Shown here piece after piece: positions 1 to 10,614 of a stretch of DNA of 64,000 bases. Made by a program: the position numbers and the translations under genes. The stretch covers positions 1,883,719-1,947,718 of the forward strand of contig NZ_JADYWW010000001.1 of NCBI RefSeq assembly GCF_015864575.1. The letters run 5' to 3'. Source of the DNA: Salinibacterium sp. SWN248. Lineage in GTDB: Bacteria; Actinomycetota; Actinomycetes; Actinomycetales; Microbacteriaceae. Each line of letters opens with the position of its first letter. The stretch's first letter is position 1. The notes beneath the pieces were generated by a model. It ran no database searches, was not told the DNA's origin, and saw only the letters and a list, made by a program, of their open reading frames with translations.

Positions 1-307
1 GCGTAAACCGGCGAAGCTCCGCTTTTTCTGCACGCTTGCGAGCCCGCGCAGCACGACGAAGCTGTCGCTTCGCGTGAGCTTCAGGATTGGGTTCTCTGCG
101 CTGCTTTGTGGGGCGCGGACGCGGGTCGGCCGCGGGCTTCGGCGCCGCTGTGGGCTTCGCTTCCGGCTTCGCTACGGATGGCCCGGGCTTCGGCGTGCGT
201 GCGGATGTGGCGTCTTTCGCCGGCTGCGGCGAACGCTTTCGGCGAGACTTCGCCGGGGGCGGATCCGGCTGGGCAGCAGACTTATCAAACCCTTCAGGCC
301 TCTTCAC
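1..307 (-). CDS. ftsQ: Cell division protein FtsQ, N-terminal part (runs off the window)
   Basis: FtsQ is a bitopic membrane protein of the divisome that links early and late division proteins; its POTRA domain lies outside the membrane. Only the cytoplasmic N-terminus (102 codons) is inside the window. From a GTG at 307 the frame stays open to base 1 and encodes a Lys/Pro/Ala/Arg-rich disordered tail ending in a basic stretch with RRFT, typical just before the FtsQ membrane helix. The start overlaps the end of murC by 14 bases, and ftsQ after murC is the usual actinobacterial order. The assignment rests on position and composition, because the diagnostic domain is not present. Confidence 0.75.
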   Translation of the reverse strand, partial: MKRPEGFDKSAAQPDPPPAKSRRKRSPQPAKDATSARTPKPGPSVAKPEAKPTAAPKPAADPRPRPTKQRREPNPEAHAKRQLRRAARARKRAEKAELRRFT

Positions 308-1739
308 TCGGCACCTGATCTGCGACCGTCTCGGATGCCTCGACAACGGGATAACGATCGATCGCTGCGACAAGCTGCGGGATGATGCGATAAACATCAC
401 CACAGCTCAGAGTCATGACAATGTCACCCTCCTGAGCAATCTCTGCGACACGTTGCGCCGCCAACTCCCAGTCGGGCTGGTAGTCAACCCGCGAAGGATC
501 AACAAAACCGGACGAGACGAGTTCTCCGGTGACACCAGGAATCGGGTCCTCACGCGCACCGAACACTCCGAGAACAACGGTGTGGTCTGCCAAGCGTTCG
601 TAAACCTCGGCAAATTCAGGTGCCATGTCGCGGGTGCGGCTAAAGAGATGCGGTTGATGCACAGCGATCAATCGGCCGCTGCCCAGCACACTGCGGGCAC
701 CGCTGAGGGCTGCTTCGACCTCGGTCGGGTGATGAGCGTAGTCGTCGTACACGCTCACTCCATCGACAACAGCATGCAGCTCGAAACGGCGCTGCGTGCC
801 CGCAAAAGTGGACACCGCGTCAATAGCGGCTCCCAGTTCATGCCCAAGACCGATCAGTACAGCGATCGCTCCTGCAGCGTTGAGGGCGTTGTGGTGCCCA
901 GGCACAGCAAGTTGCACACGCTCTTCGCGACCGTCGACTACGACGGTGAATGCCACGGGCCCGAGAGACGTGACGGAATGGATGCGCACGGTCGCGTCAT
1001 CCGCTTCACCGAACGTCACCACATTGTCGTGCGTGAGTCGTTTGGTCACCCGAATTGCGCCAGCATCGTCGCTGGAGACGACGACGGCTTCAGTAGCCCG
1101 CGACGCAAACTCGACGAAAGCGTCATCGAAAGCCTCGTGGGAGCCGTAGTGGTCGAGGTGATCCGCATCGACGTTGGTAATCAGGGCGACAGCGGTGGAA
1201 TAGAGCAAAAATGAGCCATCAGACTCATCAGCTTCGACCACAAACAAATCATCGGTTCCTGAGCCCGAACTAGTGCCCAAGCCCTGAATTACGCCGCCGT
1301 TCACAAAGCTCGGAGACGTGCCCAGTTCGCGCAGCGCGGTGATGATCATTCCTGTCGACGTTGTCTTACCGTGGGCGCCGGCGACGGCAACCAGACGAGT
1401 CGAGCCCACGAGCCACGCGAGAGCTTGCGAGCGGTGGAGCACAGGAATGCCACGCTCAAGCGCAGCGAGGTACTCGGGGTTATCGGGCCAGAGCGCCCCC
1501 GTGTACACCAGCGCTTCCGCTTCACCGAGGTGAGCGGCGTCGTGGCCGATCGAGATCGTTGCACCCGCTGCGTTCAGCGATGCGGTGTTTGCGTTCGCGG
1601 CCTTGTCGGAACCGGTGACCGTAATTCCGGCATCCAAAAACATCTGGGCGATGCCGCTCATACCCGCGCCACCGACACCAACGAAGTGCGCCGAACGCAA
1701 TGGTCCGGGCAACGGCATAGACAAGTCGGGAAAGATCAT
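294..1739 (-). CDS. murC: UDP-N-acetylmuramate--L-alanine ligase MurC
   Basis: This cytoplasmic enzyme adds L-alanine to UDP-MurNAc with ATP, the first step of the peptidoglycan stem peptide. The 481 residues are normal length for MurC. The N-terminal glycine-rich UDP-binding motif [11 protein letters not shown] is near residues 21-31, the ATP-binding loop GAHGKTTST near 121-129, and the Mur-ligase motif DDYAHHPTE lies in the C-terminal third. Its start overlaps the murG stop by 4 bases and its end overlaps ftsQ, so it is translationally coupled within the dcw operon. Confidence 0.97.
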   Translation of the reverse strand: MIFPDLSMPLPGPLRSAHFVGVGGAGMSGIAQMFLDAGITVTGSDKAANANTASLNAAGATISIGHDAAHLGEAEALVYTGALWPDNPEYLAALERGIPVLHRSQALAWLVGSTRLVAVAGAHGKTTSTGMIITALRELGTSPSFVNGGVIQGLGTSSGSGTDDLFVVEADESDGSFLLYSTAVALITNVDADHLDHYGSHEAFDDAFVEFASRATEAVVVSSDDAGAIRVTKRLTHDNVVTFGEADDATVRIHSVTSLGPVAFTVVVDGREERVQLAVPGHHNALNAAGAIAVLIGLGHELGAAIDAVSTFAGTQRRFELHAVVDGVSVYDDYAHHPTEVEAALSGARSVLGSGRLIAVHQPHLFSRTRDMAPEFAEVYERLADHTVVLGVFGAREDPIPGVTGELVSSGFVDPSRVDYQPDWELAAQRVAEIAQEGDIVMTLSCGDVYRIIPQLVAAIDRYPVVEASETVADQVPSEEA

Positions 1740-2830
1740 GATGTCAATGGTAGATCGCGGCCGAGGGCCAGATCGACGAGTTCAAGCATCCGGTCGGTTC
1801 CGTCGAGTGAACCAACGCTCGAGGCGCGGGCAGCCATGTCCGCAATAAGGGCACGTTTGCGCAGCATCGGAACGAGTTCGGAACTGACCCATTGGGGCAC
1901 GAATCGGGAATCCGTGACGAGCACTGCGGCTCCGGCCTCTACTGCTGTACGAGCGTTGTATTTCTGCTCGCCATTGCCGACAGGGTACGGAACGTAAATC
2001 GCGGGGACGCCGAGCCCGGTGAGTTCGGCGACAGTTGATGTACCCGCCCGCGCAATCGCAAGATCGGCCGCCGCGAGGGCGAGCTCCATGCGGTCGCAGT
2101 ATTTGACCACGATGTAGCCAGGGAGTTGCTGATCATCGACAGCGTCTCGGTACTCCCCCGTAATGTGAAGCACTTGCCAGCCCGCGCCCAAAATGCGCGT
2201 GATCGACGCGGAAATAGTGTCGTTGATGCGTTTCGCTCCCGAGGAACCACCCGTCACCAAGAGGGTTGGCTTCTTGGGATCAAGGCCGAAAAAGGCATCC
2301 GCCTCGGTGCGCGCCGCAAAGCGGTCGAGATTCTCAATTTCGGCTCGCAGCGGCATCCCGACGACGACGCCCCCACGAATCGGAGTGCGGTCGAAGGCTG
2401 TGCCCACAAACTTCGTAAAGAAAGAGCCGAGACGGTTCGCGATGCCCGGGCGACTATTGGCCTCATGGATGACGAGAGGAACCCCCGCCTTTCGCGCACC
2501 CAAATAGGCCGGCGCCGCAACGTAGCCACCGAACCCGACGACCACATCCACGCCGCGCTCGGTAATGATCGAGACGACCTCGTCGATAGTGGCGCGCAGC
2601 CGAGCCGGAAACTTTAGTGCAGCGCGGTTTGGCCGACGCGGAAACGGAAGCTTCGCGATCGTGAGAAGCTCAAAGCCGCGGGCCGGGACCAAGCGGGCCT
2701 CTAGCCCCTCCTTCGTGCCCAGAATCAACACCTCAGAGTCGGGTTCGCGCAGGCGAATCCGTTCGGCTACTGCGAGCAAAGGATTAACGTGGCCGGCGGT
2801 ACCCCCACCGGCAAGGAGGTAAGTAGTCAT
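1736..2830 (-). CDS. murG: UDP-GlcNAc:undecaprenyl-PP-MurNAc-pentapeptide GlcNAc transferase MurG
   Basis: MurG converts lipid I to lipid II by adding GlcNAc at the inner face of the membrane (GT28 family, GT-B fold). The 364 residues start with [17 protein letters not shown], whose [10 protein letters not shown] is the N-terminal glycine loop. The second half holds [12 protein letters not shown] and the donor-site region [23 protein letters not shown]. It overlaps ftsW by 4 bases upstream and murC by 4 bases downstream. Confidence 0.97.
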   Translation of the reverse strand: MTTYLLAGGGTAGHVNPLLAVAERIRLREPDSEVLILGTKEGLEARLVPARGFELLTIAKLPFPRRPNRAALKFPARLRATIDEVVSIITERGVDVVVGFGGYVAAPAYLGARKAGVPLVIHEANSRPGIANRLGSFFTKFVGTAFDRTPIRGGVVVGMPLRAEIENLDRFAARTEADAFFGLDPKKPTLLVTGGSSGAKRINDTISASITRILGAGWQVLHITGEYRDAVDDQQLPGYIVVKYCDRMELALAAADLAIARAGTSTVAELTGLGVPAIYVPYPVGNGEQKYNARTAVEAGAAVLVTDSRFVPQWVSSELVPMLRKRALIADMAARASSVGSLDGTDRMLELVDLALGRDLPLTS

Positions 2831-4224
2831 CGGCGTCCTCGTGCTCGATTAGCCGCCAGCATGCGGGAACGGTCAGCTGCAGTTTGAGCAGGAGCAGCAG
2901 CGGGGGTCGCGGCACTCGGGGCCGCCGTAGGAGCACTCGCCGGCCCCGAAGGCCGAGGCGCAGCGGAGGCCGCCTTGTGGTCAGACCTCGCGAACGACAG
3001 CACAATTCCGATAGCCAGCAGCGTCGCGATGAGCGCAGAGCCACCCGTGGATATCAAGGGCAACGGAACTCCAAGAACGGGAAGAACTCCCAACACCACC
3101 GCAAAGTTGACGAAAGCCTGACCGACCGTCCACACCATAACGCCCGCAGTCGCGATGCGAACGAAGCTGTCGTTGGTGGTGCGGATAATGCGGATAAAGG
3201 CAACTGCCAGCACGACGAACAAGAGCAGAACGACGATCGCGCCAATAAGCCCGAGTTCCTCGCCGATGATCGCGAAAATATAGTCGTTGTCGGCGTGAGG
3301 CAACCATCCGCGCTTGGCAACCGAGTTGCCAAGCCCGCGACCAAAGAGACCGCCGCCCGCGAGAGCCCAATTCGCGTGATCGATTTGCCAGCACGAATCC
3401 TGATAGTCGAGCTCGGTGCATCCGTTCAACCAGATATCAATTCGCGAGGTACGAGAACTACTAGTGGTGGCGAACAGCAGCGCCCCGACAACAACGGCAA
3501 GGACACCGATCGACAGGAACTTCAGCCGCACACCGGCGAAGAAAAGGCACGCGAAGACGATGAGAAGCATGATGGATGCTGTTCCCAAGTCATTACCGAT
3601 AAGCACGAACCCGATAGCGGCGCCGGCAACCGGCACAACAGGCAGCACTACCTGACGCCACTCACTCAGCACGTCTTGCTTGGTCGAGAGCACCCAGGCC
3701 ACCCAGATGATCACGGCGACCTTCACGAACTCAGACGGTTGTGCGCTGAACGATCCGATTTGAATCCAGTTTCGGTTACCTCCGTACTCCAAACCGATAC
3801 CGGGGACGAAGACGAGAAGCTGCAAGACCGCGCCAAGCACAAGCCCAGGGAACGCCCACCGCTTCCAGAATCTCGTCGGCGCGCGTGACGCAATGAGCAT
3901 CAGCGGGATGCCCAAAAGAGCGAACAACCCCTGACGCAAGAAGCTGCCGAAGAATCCTTGATCGGCGGCGTAGGACTCCACCGATGACGATGAGAGCACC
4001 ATCACGAGCCCGAAGATTACGAGGAAGAGCGTTGTTCCCAAGAGCAGGAAAAAGTTGCTCGATTCTCCCGAAAAAATGCGTTTTACCGGCACGCGAGCTG
4101 CGACAGGCTCCTGCTGCTTCGGAGATGCGTCCGCGGATGCGGCGGCAGGTTGCGAGGCTTTCGGCCCGTTGGTCGGCCCGCTACTCGGCCGCTGGGGTCG
4201 GTGTGGTCGCTGAGGAGGCGTCAT
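2827..4224 (-). CDS. ftsW: SEDS peptidoglycan polymerase FtsW
   Basis: FtsW is the septal SEDS-family glycosyltransferase that polymerises lipid II together with the class B PBP FtsI. The 465-residue protein has a Pro/Ala/Ser-rich cytoplasmic N-tail (about residues 1-45), then many hydrophobic helices. SEDS-typical segments are visible, including GNDLGTASIMLL and LPLISTGGSALIA. The C-tail (about the last 50 residues) is an Ala/Pro low-complexity stretch ending in basic residues. The ATG at 4224 has a GGAGGG ribosome site, which means the coding region overlaps the end of murD by 44 bases. Confidence 0.95.
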   Translation of the reverse strand: MTPPQRPHRPQRPSSGPTNGPKASQPAAASADASPKQQEPVAARVPVKRIFSGESSNFFLLLGTTLFLVIFGLVMVLSSSSVESYAADQGFFGSFLRQGLFALLGIPLMLIASRAPTRFWKRWAFPGLVLGAVLQLLVFVPGIGLEYGGNRNWIQIGSFSAQPSEFVKVAVIIWVAWVLSTKQDVLSEWRQVVLPVVPVAGAAIGFVLIGNDLGTASIMLLIVFACLFFAGVRLKFLSIGVLAVVVGALLFATTSSSRTSRIDIWLNGCTELDYQDSCWQIDHANWALAGGGLFGRGLGNSVAKRGWLPHADNDYIFAIIGEELGLIGAIVVLLLFVVLAVAFIRIIRTTNDSFVRIATAGVMVWTVGQAFVNFAVVLGVLPVLGVPLPLISTGGSALIATLLAIGIVLSFARSDHKAASAAPRPSGPASAPTAAPSAATPAAAPAQTAADRSRMLAANRARGRR

Positions 4225-5725
4225 CGTCGTTCCCTCCTACTCGTTCGAGCACTGCTGCTGCGAACTTGTCTCCGCGATCTGCGTAACTCGTGAATTGATC
4301 CATGGATGCTGCCGCTGGCGCCAACAAGACGGTGTCGCCTTCGGCAGCGATTCCGTGCGCCATCTCGACAGCACGGGGCATCACGTGATCAGTGTCAGTC
4401 GAGTCAACCTCGAAGACCGGAATCTGGGGCGCGTGTCGCTGGAATGCGGCCTGTATTGCCAGCCTGTCGTTACCAATGACAATTGCCGCCTTGAGCCTCG
4501 GTGCATGTTTTGCGATCAGCGGTGCGACATCAATGCCCTTGAGCAGGCCGCCCAGAATCCACACCACAGGGTCGGCCGCGGAAAGCGATGCACTCGCGGC
4601 GTGCGAATTAGTGGCCTTGGAATCGTTGATCCACGTCACTCCCCCGCTGACGAGCACAACCTGGTTACGGTGGCCATCGATTTCGAAACTAGCTACGCCC
4701 TCACGCACTGCTTCGATGCTTACGCCAGCGGCTCGAGTTAGTGCACTCGCCGCGAGAATATTGGCGACCATATGAGGCGCCGCAAGGTTGCGCTGGCGCA
4801 GCTCGTCGAGCGTGAAGAGTTCGAGGGCAGCGTTGTGGCGGTCATCGCCGAACGCGCGGTCAGCGAGCAAGTTGCTCACTATCCCGAAGTCGCTGGGACC
4901 CGGCGTATCGAGTCCAAAACCGATCGCCCGGCATCCCTCGACCACTTCAGCATTTTCGACCATGGCGAGCGTCTCGGGCACCGCACGATTGTAAACAGCG
5001 GCAATCTTGGTGTTGGCGTACACAGTCGCTTTTGCGTGCGCATACGCGTCGCGAGAACCGTGCCAATCGAGGTGGTCGTCGGCAAAATTGAGACAGACAC
5101 TGGCGAGCGGTGAGATCGCACCAGCGCCCGCTCGCGGCATCCCATGAAGTTGAAAACTCGAGAGCTCAACGACGAGAAAGTCAAAGCCATCGGGGTAACG
5201 AATAGCGTCAAGTACCGGGATCCCAATATTGCCGACTGCACCAGCCCGGAAGCCTGCCGTTGTCAGAATGTGGGCGGTCAGCTGAGCCGTGGTCGTTTTG
5301 CCGTTGGTGCCTGTGATGGCGATCCATTCGGCAGGCGTGCCTGTTTTGTCGCGCAGACGCCAAGCGAGCTCAATTTCGGTCCACATCGGCACAGCGTTTG
5401 TGCGGCACCACTCCACGAGAACGTGATCGAGCGGATAGCCAGGTGACACGATGACGACGTCCGGGGCGTGAGCGGTGAGCGCGGCCAGTTGTTCGTCGGC
5501 ACTTCCGCCAAGTGCCAGCTCGGCACCGATGACCTGCGTCATTTCAACGCGGTTCGCGGATGCGGCGTCTGCGACCACCAACACGCGAGCCTTGAGTTCG
5601 GTGAGGGTGTCAGCCGCCGAGAAGCCGGTTGCACCCAGCCCGAGGACCGCGACGCTCAGTTCGCTCCAGGCCGAGTTCCAGCTGGTGAGTGAGGTGAGAT
5701 CGCGCACGACTACTGATTGATCCAT
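4181..5725 (-). CDS. murD: UDP-N-acetylmuramoyl-L-alanine--D-glutamate ligase MurD
   Basis: MurD adds D-glutamate to UDP-MurNAc-L-Ala. The ATP loop [10 protein letters not shown] is near residues 139-148, followed by the central-domain [12 protein letters not shown] segment and the C-terminal [13 protein letters not shown] motif. At 514 residues it is slightly longer than most MurD proteins because of a C-terminal tail of Asp/Ser/Thr/Ala that overlaps the ftsW start. The start overlaps the mraY stop by 16 bases. Confidence 0.96.
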   Translation of the reverse strand: MDQSVVVRDLTSLTSWNSAWSELSVAVLGLGATGFSAADTLTELKARVLVVADAASANRVEMTQVIGAELALGGSADEQLAALTAHAPDVVIVSPGYPLDHVLVEWCRTNAVPMWTEIELAWRLRDKTGTPAEWIAITGTNGKTTTAQLTAHILTTAGFRAGAVGNIGIPVLDAIRYPDGFDFLVVELSSFQLHGMPRAGAGAISPLASVCLNFADDHLDWHGSRDAYAHAKATVYANTKIAAVYNRAVPETLAMVENAEVVEGCRAIGFGLDTPGPSDFGIVSNLLADRAFGDDRHNAALELFTLDELRQRNLAAPHMVANILAASALTRAAGVSIEAVREGVASFEIDGHRNQVVLVSGGVTWINDSKATNSHAASASLSAADPVVWILGGLLKGIDVAPLIAKHAPRLKAAIVIGNDRLAIQAAFQRHAPQIPVFEVDSTDTDHVMPRAVEMAHGIAAEGDTVLLAPAAASMDQFTSYADRGDKFAAAVLERVGGNDDDASSATTPTPAAE

Positions 5726-6807
5726 TCGAGATAGAAGGTTCCGACGCCGGCCGCGACGAAGAGCGCCGCAATCAGCCAGAAACGCACCACAACAGTGACT
5801 TCTGCCCAGCCTTTGAGCTCGAAGTGATGATGCAGCGGGCTCATGAGGAAAATACGCCTACCGCCGGTGATCTTGAAGTAAGCCCGTTGCAGAATCACGG
5901 AACCGGTGACGATAAGGAAGAGTCCACCGATCAGGATGAGCAGCAGCTCGGTGCGGCTCATGATTGCGAGAGCAGCAAGCGCGCCACCAAGGCCAAGTGA
6001 ACCGGTGTCGCCCATGAAGACCTGTGCCGGTGACGTGTTCCACCAGAGGAAGCCGATGAGAGCACCAACGATTGCGGCAGCGATGATCGCGAGGTCGAGC
6101 GGGTCGCGAACTTCGTAGCACTTGTACAGCACTTCGCGATCAATGGTGGGGTTGCTGCACGACTGATTGTTCTGCCAGAAACCGATCACAATGTACGACG
6201 CGATCGCGAAGATCGCTGAGCCGGTCGCGAGACCATCAAGACCATCGGCCACATTCACACCGTTAGACGTGCTGACGATGATGAGAGTCACCCAAATCGC
6301 AAAGAGAATCGCGCCGGTAACCACACCAAAAGTGGCGAGGTCGAGCCAGCTGATGTCACGTAGTCCCGAGATCATCGATGATGCTGGTGTGAGTCCGCCA
6401 GGATCGGGGAAGTTGAGAGCGAGAGCAGCAAAACCTGCGGCGACGATGACCTGCCCAGCGACCTTTGACCAACCGCCAAGGCCGAGACTGCGCTGCTTGC
6501 GAGTCTTCATGAAGTCATCGATAAAGCCGATGATGCCGAGGCCAACCATGAGGTAAATAACCAGGAGGCCCGACAGCGTCACGTCCTCGCTGGCGACCCA
6601 GTGTCCGACGAAATAACCGATCGTCGCGCCCAGAATGAAGACGATTCCGCCCATCGTCGGGGTGCCACGCTTAGTGTGATGGCTCTCCGGACCGTCGTCA
6701 CGAATGAATTGGCCCCACTTGAGGCGCACAAAGAGCTTGATGAAAAGTGGCGTGAGCAGCAGCGTGAAGAAAAGGGAGAAGCCCGCTGCAACAAGAAGCG
6801 CGATCAT
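5710..6807 (-). CDS. mraY: Phospho-N-acetylmuramoyl-pentapeptide transferase MraY
   Basis: MraY is an integral membrane enzyme that transfers phospho-MurNAc-pentapeptide from UDP to undecaprenyl phosphate, giving lipid I. The 365-residue protein has about ten hydrophobic helices. Family motifs seen are [18 protein letters not shown] near the N-terminus, [15 protein letters not shown] in the middle, and [11 protein letters not shown] near the C-terminus. The ATG overlaps the murF stop as ATGA. Confidence 0.97.
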   Translation of the reverse strand: MIALLVAAGFSLFFTLLLTPLFIKLFVRLKWGQFIRDDGPESHHTKRGTPTMGGIVFILGATIGYFVGHWVASEDVTLSGLLVIYLMVGLGIIGFIDDFMKTRKQRSLGLGGWSKVAGQVIVAAGFAALALNFPDPGGLTPASSMISGLRDISWLDLATFGVVTGAILFAIWVTLIIVSTSNGVNVADGLDGLATGSAIFAIASYIVIGFWQNNQSCSNPTIDREVLYKCYEVRDPLDLAIIAAAIVGALIGFLWWNTSPAQVFMGDTGSLGLGGALAALAIMSRTELLLILIGGLFLIVTGSVILQRAYFKITGGRRIFLMSPLHHHFELKGWAEVTVVVRFWLIAALFVAAGVGTFYLEWINQ

Positions 6808-8207
6808 GCGGTCACCCCGGCGATCCGGTCACCCAGGTGCCGCAAGCCAGCAGAGTTCGACGATTTCACTAGCACGACGTCGCCCTCTCGCAGTTCTTCA
6901 CGCAGCACAGCGTATGCCTCTTCGACGCTATCCACGAGGACCGACTCTCCATCCCACGAACCTTCGAGACCCGCTGCATTGTGGATGTGGCGCGCTTCGT
7001 GCCCGACAACAATGAGCTTCTGTACGTTCAATCGCACGATCAGTCGACCGATACGGTCATGCTCGTCGTTCGCATAGTCGCCGAGCTCAGCAAGCTCACC
7101 CAGCACCGCGACGGAGCGATTTTCGGGGCCAACGATCTGAACAAGCGTCTTGAGCGCGGCCGCCATCGAGTCAGGACTCGCGTTATAGGCATCATTGATG
7201 ACGGTGATGCCGCCGGGAGCCTCCAACAGCTCCATCCGCCAGCGTTCCGCGCGCTCGATGGATTCGAGCGCCGCAACCGCACGCGCGGGATCGATGCCCA
7301 GAGCGCGTGCTGCCGAAATCGCCGCCAGAGCGTTCGTGACATGGTGTTCGCCGAGAATGCGCAACTGCACCGGAATCGTCGCGCCTCCGACGTGCAACTC
7401 AAACGCGGTTCCGTGGACCGTAGCCTGAATGTCGTCAGCCCACACCTCAGCACTCGAGTCGAGCCCGAACAGGGTGACCTTGGCCTCCGTCTGCTGCGCC
7501 ATGGCTTTGACGCGACCGTCGTCGTTGTTCAAGACGGCAGTCGCGGATGAAGGCAGATGGGAAACCATCTCGGACTTTGCTTGGGCCGTGACTGCGGCAT
7601 CACCGAATTTGCCAATGTGGGCCAGACCCACCATCAGGACGATGCCGACGTCGGGCGTGACAATCGACTGAAGGCGCGTGATGTCGCCAAGGCCGTCTGC
7701 TCCCATCTCAACAACGAGAAACTGAGTGGAATCAGCAACGTTGAGCATGGTGATGGGCGCACCGACATCGTTGTTAAACGAGCCCTGAGGCGCAACAGTT
7801 TCACCCACGTGCTCCAGAATCGCGCGCAGCATGTTCTTCGTCGTCGTTTTACCGTTGGAACCGGTCACCGCGACAACTTTGAGATCGCCCTTGCTTCGCA
7901 CAGAAGCAACGACAGTGCGCGCGAGAGCTTGGAGAGCGGTTACCCCGTCGGCCACAATGATCTGCGGAACGTCAAGGTCGAGTGGTCGTTCGGCGACAAC
8001 GAGCGTTGCGCCATTCGCTACTGCGGTGGCCGCGAAGAGGTGGCCATCAGTGCTTTCGCCGCGCAGAGCAAAGAAGACAGAGCCCGCAGTGCTGAGGCGG
8101 GAGTCAGTCTGCACACTGCTCGCAGGGAGGCGTTGCTGACCGTCGCTGCCATCACGGAGTTCTCCGCCAACAGCGGTGGCAATCTCGGCAATGCTCAGTT
8201 CGATCAC
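6804..8207 (-). CDS. murF: UDP-MurNAc-tripeptide--D-Ala-D-Ala ligase MurF
   Basis: MurF adds the D-Ala-D-Ala dipeptide and completes the UDP-MurNAc pentapeptide. The 467 residues include the ATP loop [11 protein letters not shown] near 115-125, MGADGLGDI in the middle, and [13 protein letters not shown] in the C-terminal part, which is typical of MurF. The start is a GTG at 8207 with an upstream GGAG. It follows ftsI by only 36 bases, in the place where murE usually sits, so no murE can be hidden in between. Confidence 0.96.
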   Translation of the reverse strand: MIELSIAEIATAVGGELRDGSDGQQRLPASSVQTDSRLSTAGSVFFALRGESTDGHLFAATAVANGATLVVAERPLDLDVPQIIVADGVTALQALARTVVASVRSKGDLKVVAVTGSNGKTTTKNMLRAILEHVGETVAPQGSFNNDVGAPITMLNVADSTQFLVVEMGADGLGDITRLQSIVTPDVGIVLMVGLAHIGKFGDAAVTAQAKSEMVSHLPSSATAVLNNDDGRVKAMAQQTEAKVTLFGLDSSAEVWADDIQATVHGTAFELHVGGATIPVQLRILGEHHVTNALAAISAARALGIDPARAVAALESIERAERWRMELLEAPGGITVINDAYNASPDSMAAALKTLVQIVGPENRSVAVLGELAELGDYANDEHDRIGRLIVRLNVQKLIVVGHEARHIHNAAGLEGSWDGESVLVDSVEEAYAVLREELREGDVVLVKSSNSAGLRHLGDRIAGVTA

Positions 8208-8243
8208 GTGATGTGCTCCAGGGGTAGGTGACGCGGGGGAAGC

Positions 8244-9977
8244 TCACCAACGCAGCGGCAGATCCGGTCCCGAAGTGTTTGACGGGGTGACACGGTAGGT
8301 GGTGAGGGTTTGGGCCATAATGTCGCGGAAAGTCGAGGCAATGGCGCCGGAATATATGCTATCCGGGATACCGGCCGTCGCGATCACAATGTACTCAGGG
8401 TCATCTGCTGGGGCGAGCCCCGCATAGGAAATGACTACGTTACTGCCATAGGCACCGTTCTCGGCAACCTGCGCTGTTCCACTCTTAACGGCGACCCGAT
8501 AGCCGGGAATCTGAAGATTCGGAGCCGAACCACTAGAGCTGTACACCATCTCCATCATTTGGAGAGTCTGATCAGCAGCCGTCTCGGAAATAACCCGAGT
8601 GCCTTCAGTTGACGGCTTATCGGTGACCGTGCCATCAGGCCAGGTGCAGCCCTCAACAAGAACGGGAGGAAGTCGAACACCATCGTTGCCGAGCGCCTGG
8701 TACGCGCTCGCCATCTGAATGGATGTCGTGCTGAGACCTTGGCCGAATTGAACGGCGTAGTTCGTACGCGCGTCCCAATCCTTGGCTTCGTAAAGAGTGC
8801 CGCTCGATTCACCGTTGAAGCCGATACCGGTTGCTTCACCGAGCCCGAACTTCTGAAGGTAATCATGTCGAGACGCGGCATCGAGAAGATCCGTGTACTG
8901 AGCGATGGCTGTATTGGAAGATTCCACAAGTGCTCCCGCGAGAGTCAACTGTTGGTCTTCGTGGTAGAAGGAATCGCTGATCGTTCCGCCGCCGTTGGTC
9001 AGCTCTAGCGCGTAGGGCGAGACAACTTGCGTTTGCTGGTTAGCCACCCCCGCATCGATCAGAGAGGCAGCGGTCAGTGCTTTCACGGTCGAACCGGGCT
9101 CATAGGGCGTACTGAATGCTCGCGAGCCCAGGGCTCCACGCTCAGCGAGGTCGACGTTGTTGGGGTCCACGGTCGGCCAGTCGCTGACGGCAAGAAGGTG
9201 AGCATCACTGACGCGCATCACGACTCCCGTTGCCCACGTAGCGCCGAGCGACTCCGCGGTCTGCGCCATCCGCTGCTGAACGTAGAACTGAAGATCTCGG
9301 TCTATCGACAGCGCGAGCGTGCCACCGTCTTGGGGTTCGATCGATTCCACCGCGCTTCCGGGCAACGCGACGCCATCTTCACCACGCGCGTAACTCGCTT
9401 CAACGTCTTGACCGGCGAGGCACTCATCGCCTGTCAGCTCGACGCCCGCCTGCGGGCCGTCGGTACCGATGAATCCCACGAGGTTGCCGGCGATTTCGCC
9501 GTTCGGGTAACTGCGTTCTGGACTCAGTTCGTAGTAAAGCCACGTGATGCCTAGCTCGCCAACGGTCTGATACTGCTCGAGAGTGATGCCCTTCGCCAAG
9601 TACTCGAAGTCTGACTCTGGGTTGTCCAGAATCATGGCGAGCAATTCATCGGGATCTCCCCCAATGATGTCCGTGATCTTCGTCAAGTCCTCAAGCACGA
9701 CCACAGAAGCGTTCTCACGCAACAGGGTCACCCGTGGTGAGATGACGATATCGAAACGTTCGACGCTGTCAGCGAGAACGGCGCCCTTCGTATCAACGAT
9801 GTCCCCGCGCGTTCCGTACGTCACCCGAGTCAGGGTTCGTTTGGTATCAGCTTCAGCGTTGAGCGTTTCTGCCTGCACGATCTGAAGGTCGACGAGACGA
9901 ACCATGAAGACACCCGTCAACACCACGATGGTGAGGATGACAAATGCCACTCGCGCGCGAGTTGAGCGTGGTTTCAT
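8244..9977 (-). CDS. ftsI: Class B penicillin-binding protein, FtsI/PbpB
   Basis: This is the septal transpeptidase that cross-links new peptidoglycan with FtsW. The protein has 577 residues: a short cytoplasmic tail, one membrane helix (about residues 10-28), a dimerisation domain, then the penicillin-binding domain. The active-site motifs are all present: STVK (Ser296/Lys299), SSN (353-355) and KSGT (498-501). The ATG at 9977 follows a strong GGGGGAG ribosome site. It is 28 bases downstream of the ftsL-like gene. Confidence 0.95.
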   Translation of the reverse strand: MKPRSTRARVAFVILTIVVLTGVFMVRLVDLQIVQAETLNAEADTKRTLTRVTYGTRGDIVDTKGAVLADSVERFDIVISPRVTLLRENASVVVLEDLTKITDIIGGDPDELLAMILDNPESDFEYLAKGITLEQYQTVGELGITWLYYELSPERSYPNGEIAGNLVGFIGTDGPQAGVELTGDECLAGQDVEASYARGEDGVALPGSAVESIEPQDGGTLALSIDRDLQFYVQQRMAQTAESLGATWATGVVMRVSDAHLLAVSDWPTVDPNNVDLAERGALGSRAFSTPYEPGSTVKALTAASLIDAGVANQQTQVVSPYALELTNGGGTISDSFYHEDQQLTLAGALVESSNTAIAQYTDLLDAASRHDYLQKFGLGEATGIGFNGESSGTLYEAKDWDARTNYAVQFGQGLSTTSIQMASAYQALGNDGVRLPPVLVEGCTWPDGTVTDKPSTEGTRVISETAADQTLQMMEMVYSSSGSAPNLQIPGYRVAVKSGTAQVAENGAYGSNVVISYAGLAPADDPEYIVIATAGIPDSIYSGAIASTFRDIMAQTLTTYRVTPSNTSGPDLPLRW

Positions 9978-10005
9978 CGAGTCTCCCCCAGAAGGTTCAT
10001 CTCAA

Positions 10006-10614
10006 TCATCGCGTGACAGGTGCCGGAATCGCGTTATTGGAAGGCTGTGGCGCGGCGGTAGCCGAATCCGCAACAGCAGTTCCTGACGTGCTAGCAGCAG
10101 TCGTTGCGGCAGCAGTCTCGGCTGCGGCGGCGGCGGCAGCATTTTCCGCACTCACGAGCGGAACATCAGAAAGCAGCGTGTTGCCGACAAGGCCACAGTT
10201 GCCACCACATCCGGTGGGATCCGCGCTGCCCGGCAGTCGGAACACCGAACCATCCGAGATGTTCAGCGAATATGGCGTCGTGTTCGGAACCATGCCGAAG
10301 CCTGCTGCCTGAGCAGCGAGATTCTGTGACGACGACTGCAACGAGAGCGACTCAAGCAAGCTTTGCTCGGTGCGGATCAGCACCTTCTGCTCGTACTGCA
10401 ACGAGTCGATCTGGTAGGCACCCTGGGTTACCACGATGCTGAGCAAGAGCTGCGCCGCAAGAATCACGAACAGGCTGCCAACGGTCACCACGGCGTAGAG
10501 CATGCGCGGTCGAGCTTTGCGCTGTGCCTTCGTCGTAACGATCTCGATGTGAGACGGGCGTTCCGTGGGCTTGTAAAGTGGCTGTGGCTGCGCATAAGCG
10601 AGGTTGGTGCTCAT
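10006..10614 (-). CDS. ftsL: FtsL-like divisome membrane protein
   Basis: The 202-residue protein has a single membrane helix (about residues 39-62) followed by a stretch with spaced hydrophobic residues that could form a short coiled coil ([22 protein letters not shown]), then a segment with a GC/GNC pair and a low-complexity Ala/Thr tail. This layout and the position between rsmH and ftsI match the actinobacterial FtsL/Rv2164c-type protein that joins FtsB and FtsQ in activating FtsWI. The sequence itself is poorly conserved, so the name rests on context and topology. The start overlaps the rsmH stop as ATGA. Confidence 0.75.
   Translation of the reverse strand: MSTNLAYAQPQPLYKPTERPSHIEIVTTKAQRKARPRMLYAVVTVGSLFVILAAQLLLSIVVTQGAYQIDSLQYEQKVLIRTEQSLLESLSLQSSSQNLAAQAAGFGMVPNTTPYSLNISDGSVFRLPGSADPTGCGGNCGLVGNTLLSDVPLVSAENAAAAAAAETAAATTAASTSGTAVADSATAAPQPSNNAIPAPVTR

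Noticed and set aside
87-1214. 375-codon plus-strand frame over ftsQ/murC
   Set aside because: Shadow of murC and ftsQ; those carry clear motifs.
2884-3888. 334-codon plus-strand frame over ftsW
   Set aside because: Highly charged Arg/Asp/Gln product opposite membrane helices, a typical antisense artefact.
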